From Clostridia bacterium (GTDB lineage: Bacteria > Bacillota > Clostridia > Christensenellales > Borkfalkiaceae): a DNA stretch of 53,844 bases. The stretch's first letter is position 1; each line of letters begins with the position of its first letter. Positions 47,975 to 53,844 of this stretch are shown here, one piece after another. A model generated the notes under the pieces. It saw only the letters and a list, made by a program, of their open reading frames with translations. It made no database searches and had not been told where the DNA came from. The position numbers and the translations under genes were made by a program. The stretch lies in the NCBI GenBank assembly GCA_017501885.1, contig JAFVWA010000200.1, forward strand, positions 1 to 53,844, given 5' to 3'.

Positions 47975-50900
47975 TTAAGGCTTTCTTATTAAGTTAACGG
48001 GCTTCTTGCGGACGATTCTAATTATAGGTGTTAGAGAAGCGATAATTCCCGTTGCAAGGCTTATTCCCATAATGATAAGTATTTGTCTAAACCCGTAAAT
48101 TGCAAAGCTTATAGACAGTCCCATAACGCTCTGAATGTAAGTATTTACAAGCACACATCCGAGCGCCGCCGCAAAGCAAGCGAGAATGCCGTTTATTATT
48201 GATATTATCATACTTTCAGTAAAGAATATACTTGCAATATCTCGGCTCTTAGATCCGAGTGCCCTAAGTATACCAACCGAACGCTTTTTAGAACTGATAC
48301 TAACAGCGATGTAGTTAAACAACATGAATATGGAGAATGAAGCCAAAGCAATTGAGATATAAAGCATAATCTCAGTAACTTGGTTGAGCATAGCTCTGTT
48401 CTTTTGCAATGAAACTAAAACGGTGTTGCCATACCAAGCGACTTTGACACCCGTTCCTTCCGAGAAAATGGTTGCAAGTGCTTGCATATTTTCAACGTTT
48501 GTAGAAGCAGGGGAAGTCATTCTAATAAACTTATCTTGCTTGTGGTAAACGTTAAGGCTTTGCATAAGCGAAGTGGGTATCATAAGCGAGTATAAATCGT
48601 GTTCGCCGTAGTCCACGCCGTAAGGTGGCATGTAAATACCAGAGTTTGTATTGTCTTCAGCACCAGCATCGATGCCAAAGTATACACCGACTATTTTGCA
48701 AGTGATTTTTTTAACGTTTCCCGAGCCTTGCTGTTGCTGAGTAACTAAAACGTCTTTAACTAAACTAAGCTGGTTATCGTGTCTATTGTTATATTTGGTA
48801 AATTCGTTTTTAACCCTTTTAAGATAACTTTGAATAATATCATAAGGGTGATAATGCACTTCGTTAAACACTTTAAGAGCGTCAGCAAGTAGAGCTTGTC
48901 CCACGTCGTTAATTTCAGCACCGTAGAGATTTTGGAAATCACGAACGTTGATAATAATTTCATTTTTAGCAAGCGCAATGTTTGAGTTGCGCTCATCTTC
49001 AAACATGATTATATTATCAGAAGTTTTGTCTTCGTTAACGTAATCGTCAGGCTTATAAAAAGAAGTGTGCGTGTGTTGAGTTCCCGTAAGTCCCTTTCCG
49101 TTTATGGTAAACGAACTCGTGTTGGTAAAATATCTCGCAGCGGAATTGTTATATTCTCTCCAAGCGTCAACGTATCCTTCGGGAACGAAAACTTTGAAGA
49201 ATAAGCCTGCGTCAAGATACGTTCTTAAATCATCAGCAAGTAAATTAGTTGCCGTGCTTGGCGCAAGTTCTTTTAATGAATCGAACCTTGCGGGGATTTC
49301 ACCCGTGTCAACGATTGCTCTTATAAAGAAACGGCGTTCGTTTTGAAGTCTAATAGGCACACCGATTAGTTTTTCTATACTGTCTATTGTTCTACCGCCA
49401 ATGTAAGGTTTTTCGTTTTCATCGTTAAACTTATAAAGGTTTTTGCCAGGGGTAGTGTTGAGCCAGTATACGATAGATTCAGCAGTATACTTTGAAATTG
49501 CAACGTCGTAGAAAGACTTTTCCATATACTGTTCTGTTTCAGGGAGTCCAGTGACTTTTTCATACTTGATAGGAGCGCTCGGCCATTCTCCACAAACGAT
49601 TTTCATATTAAACCCGTCGGGATCAACAACGTCACCTTGTTTGCCTTCACCCGTTATCTCGTCGTCAGAGAACTCAACAATATCGTTAAGCACCTTAAAG
49701 TAATAACTTTTACCTTGTGGCACGGTGTTGATTATGTCAGGCTCTTTAATGTAAAGGGCGCGTCCCGTTCCGTATTCGTTAAGGTCGTCAATTTCATAAA
49801 GACCGCGGAAATCGTAACCCGTGTTGTTGTTAAGGTTATCGATAACGCCTTGATTAACCCTAATGTGTGAAGACAAGCCGTTTTTATTGTATTGCGCAGA
49901 AGCGGTTATAGTGGGGTAATCACCCGACTTTAATATGTTTGTAACCGCCCTTAGTTCGTCAAAGTTAGAAAGACTATCAAAAATGCCGAACATTGCAAAC
50001 GCTAACACCGAAAAGATTATGGTAAAAATAAGTCTGACAGGTTTTACGTTAAGCGAGCGAACGCCAAGGAACATAGAACTTGAAAGTTTCATTTTGCTCT
50101 TAACGAACGTCTTTTTCTTTTTATCTTTTTCAGTAGTAGTGCTTTGCAAGTCTTCTGCCGTTTGGCAAGCGATTTGGCTTGTAGGAACTTTGTTTCTAAC
50201 GAATTCGCTGTCAAAAGCAACGATTTTCTTTTTATCGCGAATAGCATTAAGCAGGGTTAAAGTTTCGTTTTTATCAAGCGTTGCGCCCATTTTAATTTTT
50301 AACGACTCGTTTTCTTCAATTATCGAAGAAGTAATTTTGTCGTCTGTAATGGTAACGTCTTCAACCAACTTTCCGTCAACTAATCTTAAAATTCTGTCGG
50401 CGTATTTTTCTGCCATTTCCATATCGTGTGAAACGACGATAACGAGTTTTTCCTTGGAAAGTTTTTTAAGCGTATCCATAACTTGGATACCCGTTGCTTG
50501 GTCAAGCGCACCAGTGGGCTCGTCAGCCATAATAATCTTTGGATTTTTAATAAGCGCTCTGGCAATAGCAACTCTTTGCTTTTGACCACCCGATAGTTCA
50601 GAAGGCTTTCTCTTGTTAAGCCCTTTAAGGTCAACCATTTCTAAAAGGTCGTTAAGTTTTTTTGCGTCGTGCTTTTGACCTTGAAGTTCGGTTGCTATTT
50701 TAATATTCTTTTCAATGGTGTAGTCGGGAAGAAGATTATACTCTTGGAAAATGAACCCGATAACGGTGTTTCTGTAAGCAGAGTATTCGCCGAGAGTAAA
50801 CTTGCTAAAACGCTTGCCGTCAATAACGATTTCACCGCTGTCAAAACTATCAAGCCCACCGACGATATTAAGTAAAGTGGTTTTACCGCTACCGCTTTTA

Positions 50901-51013
50901 CCCGTAACAAAAACCATGCCGTGATCGGGGAAGTTAACCGAAAGACCGTCAAGAGCAGCAAGCGAGCCTGCGCGAGTTTTATAAATCTTTTTTACGTTTA
51001 TAATTTCTAACAT
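47975..51013 (-). CDS. ABC exporter: fused ATPase and FtsX-type permease
   Basis: A 1012-residue MacB/LolD-FtsX-type protein. Residues 1-225 are the ATPase (Walker A GKSGSGKTTLL at 39-49, signature LSGGQKQR, Walker B IIMADEPTGALD). A 100-residue linker precedes one membrane helix (about 328-350), and a very large extracytoplasmic part (about 350-865) follows. Three C-terminal membrane helices (about 880-1000) carry the FtsX permease pattern. Such transporters export lipoproteins, peptides or drugs, or act mechanically on cell-wall enzymes. The substrate is unknown. No membrane-fusion protein is nearby. A TTGCCA-18-TGCTAAAAT promoter lies at 51044-51073. Confidence 0.9.
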   Translation of the reverse strand: MLEIINVKKIYKTRAGSLAALDGLSVNFPDHGMVFVTGKSGSGKTTLLNIVGGLDSFDSGEIVIDGKRFSKFTLGEYSAYRNTVIGFIFQEYNLLPDYTIEKNIKIATELQGQKHDAKKLNDLLEMVDLKGLNKRKPSELSGGQKQRVAIARALIKNPKIIMADEPTGALDQATGIQVMDTLKKLSKEKLVIVVSHDMEMAEKYADRILRLVDGKLVEDVTITDDKITSSIIEENESLKIKMGATLDKNETLTLLNAIRDKKKIVAFDSEFVRNKVPTSQIACQTAEDLQSTTTEKDKKKKTFVKSKMKLSSSMFLGVRSLNVKPVRLIFTIIFSVLAFAMFGIFDSLSNFDELRAVTNILKSGDYPTITASAQYNKNGLSSHIRVNQGVIDNLNNNTGYDFRGLYEIDDLNEYGTGRALYIKEPDIINTVPQGKSYYFKVLNDIVEFSDDEITGEGKQGDVVDPDGFNMKIVCGEWPSAPIKYEKVTGLPETEQYMEKSFYDVAISKYTAESIVYWLNTTPGKNLYKFNDENEKPYIGGRTIDSIEKLIGVPIRLQNERRFFIRAIVDTGEIPARFDSLKELAPSTATNLLADDLRTYLDAGLFFKVFVPEGYVDAWREYNNSAARYFTNTSSFTINGKGLTGTQHTHTSFYKPDDYVNEDKTSDNIIMFEDERNSNIALAKNEIIINVRDFQNLYGAEINDVGQALLADALKVFNEVHYHPYDIIQSYLKRVKNEFTKYNNRHDNQLSLVKDVLVTQQQQGSGNVKKITCKIVGVYFGIDAGAEDNTNSGIYMPPYGVDYGEHDLYSLMIPTSLMQSLNVYHKQDKFIRMTSPASTNVENMQALATIFSEGTGVKVAWYGNTVLVSLQKNRAMLNQVTEIMLYISIALASFSIFMLFNYIAVSISSKKRSVGILRALGSKSRDIASIFFTESMIISIINGILACFAAALGCVLVNTYIQSVMGLSISFAIYGFRQILIIMGISLATGIIASLTPIIRIVRKKPVNLIRKP

Positions 51014-51043
51014 AAATTTTATCCTTTTTTCGTCAACTGAATC

Positions 51044-51073
51044 ATTTTAGCATATATATAATGTCTATGGCAA
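51044..51073 (-). promoter_or_regulatory. Promoter of the ABC exporter gene
   Basis: On the minus strand TTGCCA (51068-51073), an 18-base spacer and TAAAAT (51044-51049) with TGC just before it. Confidence 0.6.
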
Positions 51074-51120
51074 ATAAATTGATAAAACAAATTTCACAAT
51101 GTCAATATATTTACAAAAAT

Positions 51121-51152
51121 AAAACCCCCGTTTGATTAAAACAGGGGTTATT
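51121..51152 (-). terminator. Terminator of the flavoprotein gene
   Basis: On the minus strand CCCC and GTTT arms pair with AAAC and GGGG, followed by a T-rich run; it lies 15 bases after the gene end. Confidence 0.7.
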
Positions 51153-51166
51153 AAGTAAATTCAGTT

Positions 51167-52531
51167 TTATTTTGCAATTTTTCTTGCAACGTAAACACCG
51201 CTTGCCGAAGCGTGTGACAAGGAGTGGGTTATACCACTTCCGTCGCCTATAATATAAAGGTTTTTGTGTTTTGTTTCAAGGTTTTTGTCAACTTCAACTT
51301 CCATATTATAGAACTTAACTTCCACGCCGTAAAGTAAAGTATCTTCGTTTGCCGTTCCGGGAGCAATTTTGTCTAACGCGTAAAGCATTTCAATAATGCC
51401 GTCTAAAATACGCTTTGGTAAAACTAAACTTAAATCGCCTGGGGTAGCGCTTAACGTTGGTGTAATAAACGCTTGTTCAATACGACTTGGGGTAGAACGA
51501 CGACCGCGAATTAAATCGCCAAATCTTTGAACTATTACACCGCCACCGAGCATGTTTGAAAGTTTTGCAATAGATTCGCCGTATCCGTTAGAGTCCTTGA
51601 AAGGTTCTGAAAAATGTTGAGCAACAAGCAAAGCAAAGTTGGTGTTTTCCGTTTGTTTTGCGCTGTCTTCATAACTGTGACCGTTAACGGTAATAATGCC
51701 GTTAGTGTTTTCAGTAACAACCGAGCCTTTTGGGTTCATACAGAAAGTGCGCACTTTATCGCCGTATTTTGCCGTGCGGTAAACTATTTTACTTTCGTAA
51801 AGTTCGTCAGTCAAATGACTGAAAACGTTGGCAGGGAGTTCAACGCGAACGCCAAGGTCAACACGGTTAGATTTTGTGCCGATGTCAAGTTCTTTGCAAA
51901 CGTTTTCCATCCACTTGCTTCCACTTCTTCCTACCGAGATTATACAATGAGTGCTTTGGTAGGTAGTGTCCTTGCAAACGACAAGATATTTATCGTCTTC
52001 TTTCTTTACTGTTAAAACGGGGGTGTCGAAATAAAAATCCGCTTTTTCTTTTAGGTAGTTATAAAGGTTTTCCAAAACTACGTAGTTAATATCCGTACCT
52101 AAGTGTCTAACCGAAGCATCGAGTAGGTGTAAGTCGTTTTGGATACAAACAGTCTTAATTTTAGTGCCTGTTGTAGTGTAAAGTTTAGTTCCCTTGCCAC
52201 CGTAAGCAAGGTTGATATCGTCAACGTAGTGCATTAAATCAAGCGCTTGCTTTTTACCGATATATTCGTAAAGTGTGCCACCAAAATCGTTTGTAATATT
52301 ATACTTTCCGTCAGAAAAAGCGCCCGCACCACCAAAACCGCTCATTATAGAACAGCTTTTGCAACCTATGCAGTTTTTAATTTTATTGCCGTCAATAGGG
52401 CAAGAGCGCTTATCCAAAGCATGTCCCGACTCAAAAACAGCAACTTTTAAGTTAGGGTTTTTCTGAACTAATTCGTATGTAGCAAAAATTCCGCCGGGGC
52501 CCGCCCCGATAACAATCACGTCGTAATTCAT
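51167..52531 (-). CDS. FAD-dependent dehydrogenase (COG2509 type)
   Basis: A 454-residue flavoprotein of the uncharacterised FAD-dependent dehydrogenase group. The N-terminal dinucleotide loop is VIVIGAGPGGIFATYEL (residues 5-21). A four-cysteine set (KRSCPIDGNKIKNC then GCKSC, about 44-63) is typical of the family and may hold an iron-sulfur cluster. FGGAGAFSDGKYN follows, and IGDGSGITHSLSHASASG at the C-terminus closes the FAD site. The frame is open upstream to 52564, but AGGAGA lies before the ATG at 52531. Its leader holds a possible attenuator and its promoter is the last of the array described below. Confidence 0.85.
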   Translation of the reverse strand: MNYDVIVIGAGPGGIFATYELVQKNPNLKVAVFESGHALDKRSCPIDGNKIKNCIGCKSCSIMSGFGGAGAFSDGKYNITNDFGGTLYEYIGKKQALDLMHYVDDINLAYGGKGTKLYTTTGTKIKTVCIQNDLHLLDASVRHLGTDINYVVLENLYNYLKEKADFYFDTPVLTVKKEDDKYLVVCKDTTYQSTHCIISVGRSGSKWMENVCKELDIGTKSNRVDLGVRVELPANVFSHLTDELYESKIVYRTAKYGDKVRTFCMNPKGSVVTENTNGIITVNGHSYEDSAKQTENTNFALLVAQHFSEPFKDSNGYGESIAKLSNMLGGGVIVQRFGDLIRGRRSTPSRIEQAFITPTLSATPGDLSLVLPKRILDGIIEMLYALDKIAPGTANEDTLLYGVEVKFYNMEVEVDKNLETKHKNLYIIGDGSGITHSLSHASASGVYVARKIAK

Positions 52532-52549
52532 AGTCGTCTCCTGACAAAC

Positions 52550-52585
52550 AAAAAAGACAGTCAAAATTAACCGTCTTTAGCGGTT
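52550..52585 (-). promoter_or_regulatory. Possible attenuator in the flavoprotein leader
   Basis: On the minus strand AAGACGGT and ACTGTCTT pair around TAATTTTG and are followed by six T residues, a terminator in front of the gene. AACCG/CGGTT pairing (52569-52573 with 52581-52585) is exclusive with it. Confidence 0.4.
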
Positions 52586-52628
52586 ATAATAGGCTTACAT
52601 ATTATAAATATATACCAAGCCGAAAGTT

Positions 52629-52657
52629 ATTATATCACGCTTTTTAAAAACCGTCAA
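52629..52657 (-). promoter_or_regulatory. Array promoter P6, reads into the flavoprotein gene
   Basis: On the minus strand TTGACG (52652-52657), a 17-base spacer and TATAAT (52629-52634). It is the last of six head-to-tail promoters and the only one that leads to a protein gene. Confidence 0.8.
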
Positions 52658-52666
52658 TAGGCAAAT

Positions 52667-52735
52667 AAAAAAGTAACGGGTGCCAAACGCCACAGAGGAC
52701 ATCAGCCGTGCACAAAAAGTGCGGTCACGTTACTT
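52667..52735 (-). ncRNA. Small RNA unit 5 (about 69 nt)
   Basis: The predicted transcript starts behind P5 and folds with its ends paired (AAGTAACG with CGTTACTT), the 3' arm running into six T residues, so the whole RNA is closed by its own terminator stem. An inner hairpin has GCAC/GTGC arms (about 52710-52723). No reading frame with a ribosome binding site is present, and it does not match an RNA family I know. Confidence 0.6.
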
Positions 52736-52741
52736 GTATTT

Positions 52742-52770
52742 ATTTTATACTACTTTATAAAAAAAGTCAA
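52742..52770 (-). promoter_or_regulatory. Array promoter P5
   Basis: TTGACT (52765-52770), a 17-base spacer and TAAAAT (52742-52747) on the minus strand. Confidence 0.8.
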
Positions 52771-52786
52771 CTATTTTAATTAAAAT

Positions 52787-52845
52787 AAAAAATCCCCGGC
52801 GCTCATAAGTCCGGGGGTGTATGGGCTATACCCATACCTGATTAT
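52787..52845 (-). ncRNA. Small RNA unit 4 (about 59 nt)
   Basis: Two consecutive hairpins: GTATGGG/CCCATAC (52819-52837), then CCCCGG/CCGGGG (52811-52816 with 52794-52799) followed by A and six T residues. It begins about seven bases behind P4's -10. No coding potential is visible. Confidence 0.6.
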
Positions 52846-52851
52846 GTTTTT

Positions 52852-52880
52852 ATTATATAAAAAAGGAACGAGAAAGTCAA
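52852..52880 (-). promoter_or_regulatory. Array promoter P4
   Basis: TTGACT (52875-52880), a 17-base spacer and TATAAT (52852-52857) on the minus strand. Its flanks are nearly identical to those of P3 over about 45 bases. Confidence 0.85.
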
Positions 52881-52897
52881 CTGTTTAACGTAAAAAT

Positions 52898-53049
52898 AAA
52901 AAAGTGAGAAGTAAATCTCACTTAATTGTGTGGAATAATCTTGCAAGCACTTACTTTGAAAAATCAAATGGCATATATGCGAATATGTTCGCACCGTTAA
53001 TTAAATTACGCCCGCGCCATAACTAAATATGTCGTTGTCGGCAACCACT
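52898..53049 (-). ncRNA. Small RNA unit 3 (about 152 nt)
   Basis: The longest unit. It carries an internal hairpin GCGAA/TTCGC (52979-52992) and ends in GTGAGA/TCTCAC (52904-52909 with 52916-52921) and a run of T residues. No open frame with a ribosome binding site was found. The 5' half has a GC-rich patch (GGCGCGGGCG) unlike the surrounding AT-rich DNA. Confidence 0.6.
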
Positions 53050-53055
53050 ATTTTT

Positions 53056-53084
53056 ATTATACGAAAAAGGAACGAGAAAGTCAA
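53056..53084 (-). promoter_or_regulatory. Array promoter P3
   Basis: TTGACT (53079-53084), a 17-base spacer and TATAAT (53056-53061) on the minus strand. Confidence 0.85.
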
Positions 53085-53101
53085 CTATTTAACGCAGAAA
53101 T

Positions 53102-53164
53102 AAAAAAGGCAAGGCTATCGATGAAAATAATCTAAAGATTATAAACTCGCACTTATCCTTACCT
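53102..53164 (-). ncRNA. Small RNA unit 2 (about 63 nt)
   Basis: The 5' end GGTAAGG pairs with CCTTGCC (53157-53163 with 53108-53114), which is followed by six T residues. An inner hairpin has ATAATCT/AGATTAT arms (53127-53142). As in unit 5 the closing stem is also the terminator. Confidence 0.6.
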
Positions 53165-53170
53165 ATTATT

Positions 53171-53199
53171 ATTATATTCATTTTAAATAAAAAAGTCAA
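53171..53199 (-). promoter_or_regulatory. Array promoter P2
   Basis: TTGACT (53194-53199), a 17-base spacer and TATAAT (53171-53176) on the minus strand. Confidence 0.85.
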
Positions 53200-53254
53200 C
53201 ACTTTTGTTGCTAATAAGTGCGAGGTTTAATATTTGTAAAATCAGAAAAATTGC

Positions 53255-53336
53255 AAAAAAAAAGAATGTCTACGGACCAAGTTAACCGTATTTACGGGAC
53301 ATCGAAACCTAATTCGCATATCTCCCAAACATTCTA
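53255..53336 (-). ncRNA. Small RNA unit 1 (about 82 nt)
   Basis: The ends GAATGT and ACATTC pair (53329-53334 with 53264-53269), followed by nine T residues. Inside are GGGA/TCCC with a CGAA/TTCG hairpin and CCGTA/TACGG. No coding frame is visible. It is the unit nearest the tRNA cluster. Confidence 0.6.
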
Positions 53337-53342
53337 TTACAT

Positions 53343-53370
53343 ATTATATTCGTTTTTTTAAAAAAGTCAA
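53343..53370 (-). promoter_or_regulatory. Array promoter P1
   Basis: TTGACT (53365-53370), a 16-base spacer and TATAAT (53343-53348) on the minus strand. Confidence 0.8.
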
Positions 53371-53405
53371 TCAAAACAAACAAAAAAGTAACGGCGCGCC
53401 AAAAA

Positions 53406-53516
53406 GCCATCGGGGACTCTCGCCTGTGCGACCTACCCGCTGGACTATCCACAGGACAGTCCATTTTTGCTTCGCAAAAACACTCACTTCGTTCGTGGCT
53501 CCATATTCGAGTCCCC
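53406..53516 (-). repeat. Palindromic element re-copying the tRNA-Lys 3' end
   Basis: Positions 53406-53419 copy tRNA-Lys positions 53571-53584 (14 bases, same strand). Positions 53506-53516 are an 11-base inverted copy of its T-arm. Between are the hairpin TTTTTGCTTCGCAAAAA (about 53464-53480), a GGACTATCC...GGACAGTCC palindrome and the core TCGCCTGTGCGAC (53420-53432), the reverse complement of the core at 27192-27204. Read on the minus strand, the 28-base block from GGGTA to AGTCCC is nearly identical to that of the tRNA-Leu element. Confidence 0.65.
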
Positions 53517-53527
53517 TTGATAGATAA

Positions 53528-53561
53528 ACAAAAAAACAACCAATGAAAATTGGTTGTTTTT
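53528..53561 (-). terminator. Terminator of the tRNA cluster
   Basis: A 13-base-pair stem (53532-53544 with 53549-53561) with a T run on the minus strand directly after the CCA end of tRNA-Lys(CTT). Confidence 0.8.
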
Positions 53562-53564
53562 CCG

Positions 53565-53640
53565 TGGTCCGCCATCGGGGACTCGAACCCAGGACCCACT
53601 GATTAAGAGTCAGTTGCTCTACCAACTGAGCTAATGGCGG
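53565..53640 (-). tRNA. tRNA-Lys (anticodon CTT)
   Basis: A complete cloverleaf on the minus strand with encoded CCA (53565-53567), discriminator A and anticodon loop CTCTTAA, giving anticodon CTT. It is the last tRNA of the cluster, followed by a terminator and a copied-tail element. Confidence 0.96.
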
Positions 53641-53657
53641 ATTAGGGTTTTGGGTTA

Positions 53658-53733
53658 TGGTGATCCATCGGGGATTCGAACCCCGGACACCGTGATTAAA
53701 AGTCACGTGCTCTACCGACTGAGCTAATGAATC
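53658..53733 (-). tRNA. tRNA-Lys (anticodon TTT)
   Basis: A complete cloverleaf with CCA at 53658-53660. The anticodon loop CTTTTAA gives TTT. The acceptor pair GATTCAT/ATGGATC contains one G-U pair. Confidence 0.95.
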
Positions 53734-53738
53734 GCACT

Positions 53739-53813
53739 TGGCAGGGGTGGCAGGATTTGAACCTACGAATGACGGAATCAAAATCCGTTGCCTTACCGCT
53801 TGGCGACACCCCT
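53739..53813 (-). tRNA. tRNA-Gln (anticodon TTG)
   Basis: A complete cloverleaf of 75 bases with CCA at 53739-53741, acceptor AGGGGTG/CACCCCT and anticodon loop TTTTGAT, giving anticodon TTG. Confidence 0.95.
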
Positions 53814-53833
53814 ATAATAAGTATTAAATTGTA

Positions 53834-53844
53834 TGGGGCGGGTG
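53834..53844 (-). tRNA. 3' end of a further tRNA, cut by the window edge
   Basis: TGG followed by GGCGGGTG is the complement of an acceptor CACCCGC plus C and CCA. A C discriminator would suit tRNA-His, but only 11 bases are visible. Confidence 0.4.

Noticed and set aside
52667..52735. Hammerhead ribozyme in unit 5 (CTGATG sequence)
   Set aside because: The conserved GAAA and helix arrangement of the hammerhead core are missing.
52667..53336. Small-RNA array as a CRISPR array or tRNA-like repeats
   Set aside because: There are no identical regularly spaced repeats; the conserved parts are promoter boxes and the bodies end in terminators.
53309..53781. Minus-strand reading frames across the tRNA cluster
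   Set aside because: They translate tRNA-Lys genes and the tail-copy element; the peptide resembles spurious tRNA translations.

Overview
This is a low-GC bacterial chromosome segment. It most likely comes from an uncultured gut-type member of the Clostridia (Bacillota). The inference rests on strong AGGAG-type ribosome binding sites, consensus sigma-A promoters with many TGn-extended -10 boxes, U-tract terminators after most units, a T-box riboswitch, and families common in Clostridia (TIGR04086, DUF6062, COG2509 flavoprotein, BspA-type leucine-rich repeats). No plasmid, phage, transposase or CRISPR signature was seen.

Layout. 1-330: the 3' end of a 5S rRNA gene followed by a palindromic element that re-copies the 5S tail. 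325-1455: cation efflux transporter. 1674-3700: tRNA-Asn, then an unrecognised three-gene operon (coiled-coil protein, DUF4268-like protein, zinc-ribbon protein). 3934-8030: membrane-anchored XRE regulator, a sugar isomerase / HAD phosphatase / AAC(3)-fold acetyltransferase operon, and MazG. 8151-15798: an exopolysaccharide operon (initiating phosphoglycosyl transferase, five glycosyltransferases, EpsG-type polymerase) with a long leader and a truncated HpcH/HpaI aldolase remnant. 15908-17565: a tryptophan-specific T-box controlling an orphan trpB. 17671-22228: ZIP transporter, MFS transporter, ABC-F protein, YhcH-family protein. 22587-24086: GH28 polygalacturonase. 24138-26181: XRE regulator divergent from a trypsin-like lipoprotein protease with paired operator palindromes. 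26285-27260: cytidylate-kinase-like protein and tRNA-Leu with a second tRNA-tail element. 27402-31474: GIY-YIG protein, two BspA-like lipoproteins and a divergent XRE regulator. 31548-39808: DUF6062 protein, carbohydrate-esterase-like hydrolase, patatin, tRNA-Thr, acyltransferase-like protein, GH31, a frameshifted iron alcohol dehydrogenase, DUF2156 protein and a HAD phosphatase. 39916-47919: a large lipoprotein, rsmE, yajC, TIGR04086, dxs and a CapD-like nucleotide-sugar dehydratase. 47975-52531: a fused ABC exporter and a flavoprotein. 52622-53370: a head-to-tail array of five tiny non-coding transcription units. 53565-53844: a tRNA cluster (Lys, Lys, Gln, and the start of another).

Together the genes suggest a fermentative plant-polysaccharide user (GH28, GH31, esterase, sugar isomerase, YhcH). 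It appears to make an exopolysaccharide, to display surface lipoproteins, and perhaps to make tryptophan from salvaged indole. The two most unusual signals are non-coding. One is the array of five small RNAs, each with its own sigma-A promoter and terminator (52667-53370, minus strand). The other is a recurring palindromic element downstream of four of the stable-RNA genes, which carries an inverted and a direct copy of that gene's own 3' end (5S, tRNA-Asn, tRNA-Leu, tRNA-Lys).
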